Shown: positions 7,666-17,514 of the stretch, piece by piece
How positions within the stretch are numbered: the stretch's first letter is position 1
How the letters are laid out: every line of letters starts with the position of its first letter
Virus record (IMG/VR): IMGVR_UViG_3300020473_001965
Span: 1 to 64,000 of that record
Reading direction: 5' to 3' (one strand)
Source: a virus
Length of the DNA stretch: 64,000 bases
The notes under the pieces: model-generated
Told to the model about the DNA's origin: nothing
The model's input: only the letters and a program-made list of their open reading frames with translations
Databases searched by the model: none
Made by a program: the position numbers and the translations under genes

Positions 7666-9022
7666 TTATTAAAGCTCCAGATGTATTTTTAATTAGAAGT
7701 GCACTGTTATGACAAACTCTCATACAATTAATAAAGCTACCAGCCGGAATCTTTTTTACTCTATTGAAAAACTTTTCTAATCCCTCTATTATAATAGGGT
7801 TTTCTTTTTTATCGTGTGCAGCAGCAAAGTCTTTTATTGAAAACATTCCAAAATCTCTAGCTATAGGGATTGTTCTAAAAGCAGCATCAATATTGATTTT
7901 AGTCTTTCTAATTTCACTATCAGACGTGTTTTTTGAAGGTGTAAAATGAATGCTTCTCCCACTCAGAGCCTTCATCCTGTATTGCATTGTCCTGTCAAAC
8001 AACTCTAAAGAGAAAGGGTCTAAGTTTTTTCTTTTTGCTTCAGCGTTCTTTTTAACTCTGTTTAAATGGTGGTGAATCTGTGCTGTTTTTGTATTGTTGA
8101 TAAAGATAATCTTACTAGGCTTTATTTCAACTCGATCAACCAGTTTAATTTCACTATAATCAATAGATGATATGAGATTCCCTTTCAAGTATGATACCGG
8201 GTCAGTGTCACAAACAACAGACATGTCAACAAAAGAGTTGATCGATTTTTCATCCTTTAATAGTTTTACAGGAAATATATTTAAAGCCTTTCTTTGCATG
8301 TTTACAAACAGTGTCTGTAAAACTTCATCTGCGTAACCTTGTGACACAATAACCATGGGATCTGTATTTTTAGATGCAAATTCTAATATGTGGTGTATCT
8401 CAGCTACGCTTTCAATGACACCATCAATAATTATCACTTTTGCAAAAGAATGATCCCAACTGTTACTCTTAATAAAAAATTCATTAAACGTCTCAACGTC
8501 AAAAGAAAACGCGTTTTTTATTTCAATAGTAGGATTTTCTATCTTTGAATCTTCAACAAAGAATTTACCAGACAAGCCTGTGGATACGAAAGCCTCTTCT
8601 AGTGCATGGCGTGTTATTTCACACCCAGACGCCTGGCTTACAAATTTTATAACTTCTTTTTTTCTCGTAGGAGAAACTATCTTTTCAATCATTTCAAATG
8701 ATGGGCATTTAATATCATCATTTGATGACTTAAGTAAGTTAATTGTGTACCATAATCCAAAATCAGAAAAAAAGGGTGCTTTATAAAAAAGCTCCAGGCT
8801 TTGTTGCGTCACAAAATCTATAATGGGTCGTGAAAGATTTTTCTCATATGTGAGACATTGAAACTTGTCTGATATGTTTGAAAGATAAAATATTTTATCG
8901 TCCGCATTCGAAAACAATGCGTTCCCTGTTTGAAATTGATTCAGCCTGGACCAAATTTCATCAATAGACTTTCTATATTCATCTTCATACAAGTCATTAG
9001 ACAGCACGTTTACAAAGCTCAT
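7646..9022 (-). CDS. Divergent GroEL-like chaperonin subunit
   Basis: 458 aa, about 80 shorter than GroEL. Residues from about 205 (AKVIIIDGVIESVAEI, then MVIVSQGYADEVLQTLFVNM) align with the GroEL apical segment (ILLVDKKISNIREM...LLIIAEDVEGEALATLVVN). RKALNIFPVKL matches the strand before the apical loop. A later block, MQYRMKALSGRSIHF then KTKINIDAAFRT, matches GroEL LQERVAKLAGGVAVIKV...KKARVDDALHAT. The usual ATP-binding GDGTT(T) motif is not visible and the N-terminal equatorial part is degenerate, so ATPase activity is doubtful. Either a phage chaperonin or a factor that mixes with host GroEL. Confidence 0.6.
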   Translation of the reverse strand: MSFVNVLSNDLYEDEYRKSIDEIWSRLNQFQTGNALFSNADDKIFYLSNISDKFQCLTYEKNLSRPIIDFVTQQSLELFYKAPFFSDFGLWYTINLLKSSNDDIKCPSFEMIEKIVSPTRKKEVIKFVSQASGCEITRHALEEAFVSTGLSGKFFVEDSKIENPTIEIKNAFSFDVETFNEFFIKSNSWDHSFAKVIIIDGVIESVAEIHHILEFASKNTDPMVIVSQGYADEVLQTLFVNMQRKALNIFPVKLLKDEKSINSFVDMSVVCDTDPVSYLKGNLISSIDYSEIKLVDRVEIKPSKIIFINNTKTAQIHHHLNRVKKNAEAKRKNLDPFSLELFDRTMQYRMKALSGRSIHFTPSKNTSDSEIRKTKINIDAAFRTIPIARDFGMFSIKDFAAAHDKKENPIIIEGLEKFFNRVKKIPAGSFINCMRVCHNSALLIKNTSGALINEPVKK

Positions 9023-9071
9023 AAGATACTATACCGCATTAAATGCCATGGTTAAAGTTATCGAAAAAAGC

Positions 9072-9353
9072 CTAATCGTCGTCTGATCTAGACTTGCCGA
9101 AACCTGAAAATGCTGACGCAAGTGAGTCAGTTGCATTTCTAAGTCGTTCTGCTTCACCCTGCTTGGCTTCGGCTATCTTTTCTTTCTCTGCGGCCGTTAC
9201 AGCAAATCTCATAATCGCTGAAGACACACCTAACGTAATTAAAGTTATGCCCAAAGTGCTCAAATCATATGCACCAGCAGCTGCCGTTCCACAAACAACT
9301 AAGACCTCAGGGAACTGAAATCTTATTCCATCATTTTTAATACCAAATCTCAT
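9072..9353 (-). CDS. Small membrane protein
   Basis: 93 aa. Two hydrophobic segments (about residues 15-32 and 33-50: VLVVCGTAAAGAY, GITLITLGVSSAI) then a charged helix (AAEKEKIAEAKQGEAERL). Unknown family; topology suggests a small inner-membrane protein with a cytoplasmic coiled tail. It lies between the chaperonin-like gene and prkA on the same strand. Confidence 0.6.
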   Translation of the reverse strand: MRFGIKNDGIRFQFPEVLVVCGTAAAGAYDLSTLGITLITLGVSSAIMRFAVTAAEKEKIAEAKQGEAERLRNATDSLASAFSGFGKSRSDDD

Positions 9354-9399
9354 CGTATACTCCTGTTTAAAAATACACGCTAGAGTCTAATTGTATAAA

Positions 9400-11331
9400 T
9401 CAAGAATCGCGCCAGAGGTTGTTGCTAGCATACGTTAGAATTTCTTCAGCTGACTCAGGTGTGTAACCGTATTCATCAATCATGGTCTGAACCATCTCAT
9501 TATACTTCTTCTGCTGATCATCATCCCTTGATTTGCTCTTTGTGACGACACGCGCAAGATCTTTAATAGAGGTCATGAGATATGATTCAATCGCTTCTTT
9601 TAGTGGCGCGTAACTTGTATAGTCGATTCGCTCTTTTCTTCTCATTTTAGCAAACATATACGCTGTAACGTCTGACCTAAAACCATCCCGAGCAGAACCT
9701 GTAATACCGATTGTCTCTTCTATTGCACGCATGAAGTTTTCATCAGGATCCATAGATTCTTTTGTAACTCGATTCTTCATGCTCTGCTTAGTTGTAAAAG
9801 CCTCAGCATTATCTAGATAAGTGTCAAATAGTGACTGTGCTTGCTCTTCGTAAGCAGTAACAAATGCTTTTGCAATTTCATTCTCAAGCATTTTTAAGTA
9901 CTCTTCTCTGATCACTTTTCTTAACAGTTCTAAGCAGTGTGCCCTGAATTCTGCATCGATTAACTGCTCGTTAACTTGTCTGATAAGTGAATTCATCACT
10001 GAGATGGGTGTGATCATTTCGTTTTCTGAATCACTCAAGGCATTGTCTACGGCTTTCATTATAAACCTTGTAGAAATACCATTCATTCCCTCGTCTCTTG
10101 ACTCATCTCTCAGATCTTTAATGTCTACCTTCTTGACCCTGCCCTTTTCAATTACGTCTTCGCCGTTATAGATCTTCATTTTCGTCATAGGATCGCACTT
10201 CTGGCTTGTGTGAAGCCTAGAAAGGACAGAGAACATTGAGGCAATTCTCAGTGTGTGAGGTGCAATGTGCGCATTAAAGTCAGATCTTGAAAGAATCTTT
10301 TCATAAATTTTAATTTCTTGATCAAGTTCTAAAACGTACGGAACGTTAATTTTTACTACGCGATCTAAGATAGCTTCGTTTGTATGTTCACTTTGAAATT
10401 TATTCCATTCAGCTTCGTTACAGTGAGCAACAATCACACCGTCGAAGTATATCATATCATGCTTCCCTGGAGATGGAACCCTCTTCTCCTGCGTCGCAGT
10501 GATTATTGTATGGAGAAACTCAATCTCATTTTTGAACACCTCAACTAGCTCTACAATCCCTCTGTTACCTACATTGAAAGCGCCATTAAGGGACAGTACT
10601 CGAGGATCATCTTCAGCATATTTGTCAAGCTTTGAAATGTCTTCTGACCCTATTAGAACAGAAACATCCTGACTGTTTGCATCCATGGGTGGGACTGAAG
10701 CTATTCCTCTTCTAGCCCTTTGAGAAAACGTTGTTTCTTTAACAACAAAATTTTCGTATTCGCGGCCGTACTCTTCAAACAGCAGGTGCCTGGCAACCGG
10801 TGATATGTCACCCTCTATTTTCACACCCAGCAATTCCTCAAACTGGCTTCGAAGCCCCCGGGGTATTAAGTGTAAAGGCTCACCCCTCTGAGGATCACCT
10901 TGTAAATAAAAGTATCTTTCACCATCTAATGCACGCTTAATATGTTCTGTAAGAGCCGACTTACCAGCACCAACTGGACCCATCAAGAGCAATACTTGTC
11001 GTGATTCCTCACCTCTTTTAGATGCAGAGTTTAGAAATCTCATAACCTTGGCAATAACTTTTTCCATCCCAAAAAATTCAGATTGAAAATAATCATATGT
11101 TTTCAATGATTCGCCACCAAATAGTTTGTGACATCTTTCATCATTCTCATTCATCGACTGGACGCCGTGCCCTTCTATTGCTTCTGTAAGACGCTTATGA
11201 GCTAATTTTGCGATAGACGGGTTTTTTCTTATAATCTCTAGATACTCAATAAAAGTACCTTCAAACTTATCATCAGTCTTCTTAGCTCTTTGCTCTTTGA
11301 TTATTTTTAAAAAATCTTTTGATGCAGCCAT
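9400..11331 (-). CDS. prkA: PrkA-type serine protein kinase
   Basis: 643 aa, the usual PrkA/YeaG length. AAA domain with Walker A GPVGAGKSA (118-126), followed by the conserved PrkA core; the C-terminal third is the PrkA kinase-like domain. Bacterial PrkA works with the VWA protein YeaH in starvation or sporulation-linked signalling. Here it is the third gene of a yeaH-spoVR-prkA operon. All three parts are present and look intact, so the phage carries a complete module. Confidence 0.92.
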   Translation of the reverse strand: MAASKDFLKIIKEQRAKKTDDKFEGTFIEYLEIIRKNPSIAKLAHKRLTEAIEGHGVQSMNENDERCHKLFGGESLKTYDYFQSEFFGMEKVIAKVMRFLNSASKRGEESRQVLLLMGPVGAGKSALTEHIKRALDGERYFYLQGDPQRGEPLHLIPRGLRSQFEELLGVKIEGDISPVARHLLFEEYGREYENFVVKETTFSQRARRGIASVPPMDANSQDVSVLIGSEDISKLDKYAEDDPRVLSLNGAFNVGNRGIVELVEVFKNEIEFLHTIITATQEKRVPSPGKHDMIYFDGVIVAHCNEAEWNKFQSEHTNEAILDRVVKINVPYVLELDQEIKIYEKILSRSDFNAHIAPHTLRIASMFSVLSRLHTSQKCDPMTKMKIYNGEDVIEKGRVKKVDIKDLRDESRDEGMNGISTRFIMKAVDNALSDSENEMITPISVMNSLIRQVNEQLIDAEFRAHCLELLRKVIREEYLKMLENEIAKAFVTAYEEQAQSLFDTYLDNAEAFTTKQSMKNRVTKESMDPDENFMRAIEETIGITGSARDGFRSDVTAYMFAKMRRKERIDYTSYAPLKEAIESYLMTSIKDLARVVTKSKSRDDDQQKKYNEMVQTMIDEYGYTPESAEEILTYASNNLWRDS

Positions 11332-11376
11332 TATTACCTCTCAATTTTATTATATTGGGTGCGTTTTAATTATAAA

Positions 11377-12684
11377 TTAAATTTCCCAAGGTTCCTCTTC
11401 AATTATCGTATTTAACTTTACGACATCTTCCCAAAGCTCTGATATGCTCTTAACTACGTTTTCTGCATATGAAAGCTCTAGATCTCTTCCGTCGTGATCA
11501 TGATAAAGGACAAGAACGTTTCCTGCCTCTATTTCCGAAACACCGATCACCGGGATACTGTTTACTCCCGTATTTCTTATCATGTCTTCTCTAATTGGTT
11601 CCCATCCATCTTCATCAGAAATTTCATCGATAGTGTATGCGTTTTTCTTGGGGGAGTAACTAAACAAATTCAAGTCTTCAAAATCTTGACGATTCATTAA
11701 TGCTCTAATTGCAGCTACGTCATGGAATACTTCTCGAACAAAAAAGCATTCATCTATTCCTCTTTCTTTTTCTAATCTTTGAAAGAGGTGGAAGCCGACA
11801 TGATATGGGTTAATACCACCCACATGCGGTCTTACTACTTGATTGTGTGTTTTTAGAAAAGGTATGTGAATGTCTTGAGGTACTTCGAGTTCGTGCATAA
11901 TCTTATAATGCCAGAAACTAGCCCAACCTTCATTCAGTATTTTTGTTTTGATTTGAGGAATAAAATATAGAGATTCTGTTCGAACGATATCAATCAAATC
12001 TCTTTCCCAATCAGAGAGATGTGTACCATGTTCTACAATAAACCCTAGTAAATCGACGTCATAAGAAAGCGGGATTTTTTCTATGTCTACATTCTTGTAT
12101 TCACCCTTTTCATCGAATCTTATTTTTTCTGTTAATTCATTTTTGATTGTATCGTGAGGAATTCTTTCCTGACCGTCTCTGTACGTTTGAAATCTAATGG
12201 TGTGAGCAGCATCTAAAATCTTTTCAACCTTTTCGATACCGATGCTGGGATCTTCGATATAACCCTGTATTCTATTTCTAGCATTTCTAAACCTAGAAAT
12301 AACAGTTTCGGGTCGAGTATCTTTAAATTGAGGATTATTTTTAAAGAAATCACTATGACCCACACAGTGTGCCATAATCAACACCTGCATAAATAGTGGG
12401 TTTTCTCTCATCAAGTATGCTATTGATGGGTTGGAATTGATAATCAACTCGTACGGTAGGCCTTCGAGACCCATGTTATACATTTGATGGGTTCTTTCAA
12501 ACGATTTGCCGTAAGACCAGTGACCGTAATGAGACGGTAGACCATGATAAGACATGTGCCCAATCATTTCGTAGTAGTCACATATCTCATAATTGATGGG
12601 AAACCAGTCTAGATTATAATCCCTTGACATGTCAATAATACGACTATCCCAGTTTTCTAAGTCTGATATTTTCCAATCACTCAT
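11377..12684 (-). CDS. spoVR: SpoVR family protein
   Basis: 435 aa, shorter than the roughly 500 aa of E. coli YcgB. The NEGWASFWHYKIMHEL block near residue 255 and WFPINYEICDYYEMIGHMSY near the start are family hallmarks. SpoVR was named for a spore-cortex role in Bacillus and co-occurs with PrkA and YeaH in many bacteria. Start overlaps the yeaH stop by 8 nt. Confidence 0.92.
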   Translation of the reverse strand: MSDWKISDLENWDSRIIDMSRDYNLDWFPINYEICDYYEMIGHMSYHGLPSHYGHWSYGKSFERTHQMYNMGLEGLPYELIINSNPSIAYLMRENPLFMQVLIMAHCVGHSDFFKNNPQFKDTRPETVISRFRNARNRIQGYIEDPSIGIEKVEKILDAAHTIRFQTYRDGQERIPHDTIKNELTEKIRFDEKGEYKNVDIEKIPLSYDVDLLGFIVEHGTHLSDWERDLIDIVRTESLYFIPQIKTKILNEGWASFWHYKIMHELEVPQDIHIPFLKTHNQVVRPHVGGINPYHVGFHLFQRLEKERGIDECFFVREVFHDVAAIRALMNRQDFEDLNLFSYSPKKNAYTIDEISDEDGWEPIREDMIRNTGVNSIPVIGVSEIEAGNVLVLYHDHDGRDLELSYAENVVKSISELWEDVVKLNTIIEEEPWEI

Positions 12685-13855
12685 CTATCTTTCCTCCAAA
12701 TATTCTTGAAAAAGCCGGCCAGATGTCATCTTTTGAAGTGAGCATAATATTTTTAAACTTTTTGTCGACCATGTGCTCATATTCTTTAGACATAAGGGAC
12801 TGCTCAAACCGACTCCACTTTGGCTCTTCTTCATGCGGCAAGATTTCAATAAAACAATATAGCTGTGCCAGGTTTTTGATCTTGAGTGACTCATTAATAG
12901 CCCTAGGGTTGTCTTCAGGCCAATTATCACCATCTGAGCAGTGGAATGCGTAAATATTCCATGAATCAGGATGATAGCGCTTAGATATTATTTCATTTGC
13001 AAGCTTGGGCGCGGATGAAATGTAAGTACCTCCGGAGGTCATGACTTTAAAAAAGTCATCTTCATTTACTTCTTTTGCTTTAGTTGTATGAGCGAGAAAG
13101 ACAATTTCTGTATTTTCATACCGATGGTTGATAAACTGATATAATAGGAAAAAGAATGATCTTGCTATAAACTTTTTCTTTTGTGTCATCGAGCCTGACA
13201 CGTCCATCATGAAGAATATTACAGCATTTGAATTTTCACGGGGTGTAGGTTTAATATAGTGATACTTTAAATCATTTTGATGAAATGGAAATCTTTCCTC
13301 TTCTTCTGGGTCATAGTCACCTGTTCTCTGCGCTGCTTTTTTTCTTCTAATTTTGTTCTTAAGTGTTTCTTTCTTTGAAAGTCTTGGCCTAATCCCTTCT
13401 GATCGATAGCCCTTTCTCCTGAGCTTTTCTCCCATGATGTTCTTCATCTGCTTCTTTTCAAGCTCAGGAAGGTTCAGGTCGTCAAACAGGTAAGCCGCTA
13501 ATTCTTCGAGAGATATTTCTACTTCGTAGATTTCTTCGCCCTCTTCATTGCCTGCCTTGTTACCTGGCTTTTTTTCTTTGCCCTTCTTTTGAATGGATTG
13601 CCCACGAGTGATGTCTGCACCAGGTGCGCTACCTACTTTTCTATTTTTAGAATTTTCACCATATATGAATCTATACTCTTTGATACCTCTGACTGGTATC
13701 TTGATCTTCTTCTTGCCATCTTTTCCAATAATAGACTCATCTGAAACGATATCATGAATACCTTCCTTGATGGCTCTTTCTATCTTTTTCTTGTGTCTAG
13801 ATCTGTCACTAGCTGAACGATCTGAGTGTGTTTTATGATGTTTAAAAATGGACAT
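12677..13855 (-). CDS. yeaH: YeaH/YhbH (DUF444) VWA-like protein
   Basis: 392 aa. Basic N-terminal region (to about residue 190), then a VWA-like domain starting FFMMDVSGSMTQKKK with the MIDAS DxSGS and a later TSGGTYISS. Matches the DUF444 partner of PrkA. First gene of the module; SpoVR and PrkA follow on the same strand. Confidence 0.92.
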   Translation of the reverse strand: MSIFKHHKTHSDRSASDRSRHKKKIERAIKEGIHDIVSDESIIGKDGKKKIKIPVRGIKEYRFIYGENSKNRKVGSAPGADITRGQSIQKKGKEKKPGNKAGNEEGEEIYEVEISLEELAAYLFDDLNLPELEKKQMKNIMGEKLRRKGYRSEGIRPRLSKKETLKNKIRRKKAAQRTGDYDPEEEERFPFHQNDLKYHYIKPTPRENSNAVIFFMMDVSGSMTQKKKFIARSFFFLLYQFINHRYENTEIVFLAHTTKAKEVNEDDFFKVMTSGGTYISSAPKLANEIISKRYHPDSWNIYAFHCSDGDNWPEDNPRAINESLKIKNLAQLYCFIEILPHEEEPKWSRFEQSLMSKEYEHMVDKKFKNIMLTSKDDIWPAFSRIFGGKIDE

Positions 13856-13864
13856 AATAAAATT

Positions 13865-14452
13865 CTATTCCAATATTGAGTTTTGTATCAGCTCATGAAT
13901 ATAGGCTTCACTGTAACCCCTTAGTGTAGATTTTATCACCATATTCTTGTCAATAAACATAAATGTGGGCCATGACTCCACTGGTGGGCCCGAAATACCA
14001 TTTGGATCCAGCATTTCTCGATCACCACCCAGGACGAAATGGTCGTCCAATCCGTACGTGTCAGACCATAATTGTAAGTCTGCTAAATCTACGGGCTGAC
14101 CTGACAGATCATCAATTAAAATTGTGATAAATTCTAGGTCTTCTTCTGCATATTGGTCAGATATTGATTGTATAGATCCAGCAGTAACTCGACAATAACC
14201 GCACCACATTGTACTAAAGTCTAGAACAATAGGTTTTCCAATGTGATCATAGAGTTCAAAATCTTCTCCATGTTGGTCTGTTAGCTGCAAATTACACATG
14301 TGTTCTTCCTGGGTGTAACCGCAGTCGTCCCAAGTAACAAGGCTTTCAGGTTCAGATGGTGAAGAATCTTTTGAGTTGGATCCGCATGATTCGCCGCAGC
14401 CAACAAGAAAAATTGAAAAGAAAAGTGCTTTTAAGCTGAGATTTGATAACAT
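13865..14452 (-). CDS. Thioredoxin-like lipoprotein (TlpA/ResA type)
   Basis: 195 aa. Lipobox IFLVGC, then Cys-containing linker and a thioredoxin fold with redox motif WCGYC near residue 85 and the cis-Pro region SWPTFMFID. TlpA/ResA-like proteins reduce or isomerise disulfides outside the cytoplasm. It could serve the Cys-rich lipoproteins encoded nearby. Confidence 0.85.
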   Translation of the reverse strand: MLSNLSLKALFFSIFLVGCGESCGSNSKDSSPSEPESLVTWDDCGYTQEEHMCNLQLTDQHGEDFELYDHIGKPIVLDFSTMWCGYCRVTAGSIQSISDQYAEEDLEFITILIDDLSGQPVDLADLQLWSDTYGLDDHFVLGGDREMLDPNGISGPPVESWPTFMFIDKNMVIKSTLRGYSEAYIHELIQNSILE

Positions 14453-14486
14453 AATACATCCCTCTTATAATATATAGGATGTTTTC

Positions 14487-14831
14487 CTAGACCTTGAACT
14501 TTCTCCAAGCAAATCTTTTTCTTTTCGCCAGGTAGTTTACATCTACATCATGGTCGTAAGCCTCTTGTTCAAACCTAATTCTATAGTAAGCTGTTTCCTT
14601 GTTTCTATATTTTATTAAACCGTGCAGCCAGTCCCACACATAGAGGACATAAAAACCCACGACTAAAAGTTCACTGTACTGTTTGATGTGTATCGACTCA
14701 TGGTTTATAGTTCTGTCATTCCCTTCATCTCTAATAAAGATAAAGGGCCAAAGAGTGATTGCATATGCATTAATAACCCAGCTCAAAGCCTTAGGCACCC
14801 AACTATTTTTTACTATAATGGGTATTTTCAT
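14487..14831 (-). CDS. Membrane protein with HExxH metallopeptidase-like motif
   Basis: 114 aa. Start taken at the ATG overlapping the upstream stop (ATGA) behind AGGAG. Segments near 15-35 and 55-75 look membrane-spanning. Between them is HESIHIKQ, an HExxH zinc motif, and after them RFEQEAYDHDV offers an acidic third ligand. This arrangement (HExIHxxQ...FExEAY) occurs in small bacterial membrane proteins of unknown function. Confidence 0.6.
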   Translation of the reverse strand: MKIPIIVKNSWVPKALSWVINAYAITLWPFIFIRDEGNDRTINHESIHIKQYSELLVVGFYVLYVWDWLHGLIKYRNKETAYYRIRFEQEAYDHDVDVNYLAKRKRFAWRKFKV

Positions 14832-15808
14832 GCTTGATCTCCTGAAATTTTTAAATGGGCCCACTCAATTGCAGGTTTTAAATGAGCGTGACATTTTGAG
14901 AGCATAGTGTCATAATCGACCCAATCCCAACCATGATGTTCATACTCTCCAGTCTCTGGGTTCTTTTTAATTTTCGGTGTTTGTGAAGTTTCAGCTATCC
15001 AACATCTTGTCTTTGGTGTATCAAAAGAATCTTCACCCCACCTAAAATCCAGAACGGTAATGTTTGCCTCCTCTTCCACTTCGCGAAGAGCTGTTTCAAA
15101 ATGGCTACCATGATCGTCTGTATCCATCCTGCCTTTCGGGATATCATACTTTCCATAAATTTTAAGACCTAAAAATAGGCCTTTTTCATTGATAACTATG
15201 ATCCCTGCACCTTGTGGGCTTTCAAAAAGGTATTGAAGTGACTCATTTACCCCCTCTTTAGCAATTTTTAAAATCATGTCTAAGTGACGTTGATCAATTC
15301 CGGGTGGCGTACCGCCATGAAAGTCCAAAAGTATATTGATTGCATTTTTATATTTATTCTTCTGTTTTTCAGAAGGTGAGGAAGAAATATTGTGAAGCAT
15401 ATCTGCTAGCTTCACTCTTAGTGCTGTACCAGAAAGGCTTGTCACGTACTGCGAATAGTCAACATTTTTATCATGTGTTAAAGAACGAACGACATCAATT
15501 ACTTCATTTTTGACCTGTTCGTTTTCGATACTTTGACCAATCCTATCTAAGACTTCTTCTTCAGACTTAAATACACCCCCTTTTTCATAATCTTCTAAAG
15601 CATCATGTAGTAGTGCAGCTAGCTGGCCTATTTTATCTGACGGATAGAATCTCCTCATTATGTTTCTAACAGCCTTTGGGTGCTCATAATAAGGTTCGCC
15701 AGATCTTCTACGTTGATCTCTGTGTACCTCTTCACCTGCTCGATAGGTATCTGCATAGGTATCAGAAGTAATAACCTCAGAAATGTATTCTCTAATTAAT
15801 CTTGACAT
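14828..15808 (-). CDS. (p)ppGpp-hydrolase-like HD domain fused to Nudix domain
   Basis: 326 aa. The N-terminus MSRLIREYISEV resembles a head-targeting propeptide (IxE). Residues about 30-185 form a MESH1/SpoT-like HD hydrolase: YYEHPKAV, LLHDALED (HD metal pair) and VKLADMLHN. From about 200 a Nudix domain has GRMDTDDHGSHFETALREV then EEEANI, a Nudix box with a small insertion. A second ESLQYLFESPQ stretch lies at the junction. The fusion could degrade alarmone or other nucleotides. A GTG start 5 codons upstream is possible. Confidence 0.75.
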   Translation of the reverse strand: MSRLIREYISEVITSDTYADTYRAGEEVHRDQRRRSGEPYYEHPKAVRNIMRRFYPSDKIGQLAALLHDALEDYEKGGVFKSEEEVLDRIGQSIENEQVKNEVIDVVRSLTHDKNVDYSQYVTSLSGTALRVKLADMLHNISSSPSEKQKNKYKNAINILLDFHGGTPPGIDQRHLDMILKIAKEGVNESLQYLFESPQGAGIIVINEKGLFLGLKIYGKYDIPKGRMDTDDHGSHFETALREVEEEANITVLDFRWGEDSFDTPKTRCWIAETSQTPKIKKNPETGEYEHHGWDWVDYDTMLSKCHAHLKPAIEWAHLKISGDQA

Positions 15809-15858
15809 GTTTTTGCTGACCACCAGGAATAAGTATTATCTGAAGAGGATTTTTTAAT

Positions 15859-17514
15859 ATGGCAACAAGAACAAGAAACTTTGGTGCAGGTGTTGTAAAA
15901 ATTAACGAAGGGCTAATAATTTCGGGTTCTGATCCACAAGTATACGTCAGTGGAAACATCAACATAGACTCGCTCACAGAACCTCGCATTCAATTTCAAA
16001 TAGGCGGTGAAGACAGAGCCAAGATTCTTGTCAATACGTCGAACAACCTGGTTTTCCACAATCAATTTGTCAATAAACACATTGTTTTTAAGGCGAATGA
16101 TCAAGGTGTCACCCGAGAGGGTTTTCGTATCGATGGGGCAGTACCTGAAGTTGTTGTCAATCAGGGTTCAGAATCAATGATTGATTTTCGTGTAGAATCA
16201 AACAACAATACACACATGCTTTTCGTGGATGGGGGAAATGAAAAAGTAGGTATTGGAACAGCTTCTCCCTCCACCACATTTCATGCATATGCTAATGTAT
16301 CCAATGCGTACGTAGCCACAATTGACAATGACCAAGCCTCAGCAGGACATGTTCTAAAGCTTCTAACAGACGGAAACGGATCTGGAACACGAATACTAGA
16401 AATGGAAGACGGCGACGGCGATGTTATTTTCCGGGCCCGCGCCGATGGTCGGTTTGGCTTTGGGCCCGACGGTGTCAGCAGTATGGGCGCCGGCACTTTC
16501 GTAGTGGGTATTGATAATTCTTCTCATACAGCTGACATAGCGATATCGAAAAGACTTCAGCATCTCGGAGACTCAAACACGTATCTAGACTTCCCTTCAG
16601 CCGATACCTTCAACCTTGTAGCAGGCGGCAATTCTTTCCTTAAATACGATAGTGGAAATATTCTACTAAACAATGCAAATGCAGATGTTGACACAAAGAT
16701 TATGGCTGATAATGGCGCTGTAGTGCTACATGTTGATGCTGGAACGAACAGGGTTGGTGTTGGTACGACTGGGCCCGATCGGGCGCTAGATGTGCTAGAT
16801 TCATCAAACCCGCAGATGAGATTGTCACACACAGACGGATCAAATTATGTTGATTTTCAAGCTAGTGCAGCTGGTGATCTAATTCTGACAGGATCGGCTT
16901 CAAACGCAACATACATCTTTACATCAGCTGGAAATGCAAAGATCAACGTACAATCAAATGCAGGGGACGGCGATGCCGAAGTAGGATTTAGTGTCGATGC
17001 AGGAGCAAATATTGCGTGGTCGTTAGGTGTTGACGATGGCGACTCAGATAAGTTTAAAATAGGTGGATCAACAATTGGAGCAAATACTCGCCTTACAATT
17101 GACTCTAACGGTCATGTAGGAGTAGGCACTACTAATCCAGCTAGCACGCTCTCAGTGGCAGGATCAATAGCAGTAAACGTTACATACTTTGGTCAAGCGA
17201 ATGATCCAGGAACAACGTACACAATGAATGCTACAGATTGTGTTGTTATCGCCAATACACGACCAACAGCACAGGGTGGTATCGATAGCGCAATAACGAT
17301 AACACTTCCAGATGCATCTGACTTCCCTGGACGCATTGTCACAATCAAGGATGGCGCAGGCTATAGTGATGTAAATGCTATCAATATTAACGCAGCATCA
17401 GGCGACAATCTAGACGGAAACCCATCAACTACTACTACGAATCTACCTACTCCAGCAAGCTTTAAGACACTAGTATCTGACGGTGTCAATAGCTGGTATG
17501 AGATAGGTAGCTAG
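15859..17514 (+). CDS. Tail fibre / receptor-binding-like structural protein
   Basis: 551 aa, one of few + strand genes here. Repeats of the form VGIGT(A/T)SPSTT, VGVGTTGPDRAL and VGVGTTNPASTL, typical of phage tail fibre and host-specificity proteins, occur at about residues 133, 298 and 420. The chain is rich in beta, Gly and Asn, with a C-terminal NSWYEIGS tip. It diverges from the HD-Nudix gene with only about 50 nt between starts and meets the next minus-strand gene with a 4-nt overlap. Chaperone peptidase-type C-terminal domain is not evident. Confidence 0.75.
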   Translation: MATRTRNFGAGVVKINEGLIISGSDPQVYVSGNINIDSLTEPRIQFQIGGEDRAKILVNTSNNLVFHNQFVNKHIVFKANDQGVTREGFRIDGAVPEVVVNQGSESMIDFRVESNNNTHMLFVDGGNEKVGIGTASPSTTFHAYANVSNAYVATIDNDQASAGHVLKLLTDGNGSGTRILEMEDGDGDVIFRARADGRFGFGPDGVSSMGAGTFVVGIDNSSHTADIAISKRLQHLGDSNTYLDFPSADTFNLVAGGNSFLKYDSGNILLNNANADVDTKIMADNGAVVLHVDAGTNRVGVGTTGPDRALDVLDSSNPQMRLSHTDGSNYVDFQASAAGDLILTGSASNATYIFTSAGNAKINVQSNAGDGDAEVGFSVDAGANIAWSLGVDDGDSDKFKIGGSTIGANTRLTIDSNGHVGVGTTNPASTLSVAGSIAVNVTYFGQANDPGTTYTMNATDCVVIANTRPTAQGGIDSAITITLPDASDFPGRIVTIKDGAGYSDVNAININAASGDNLDGNPSTTTTNLPTPASFKTLVSDGVNSWYEIGS

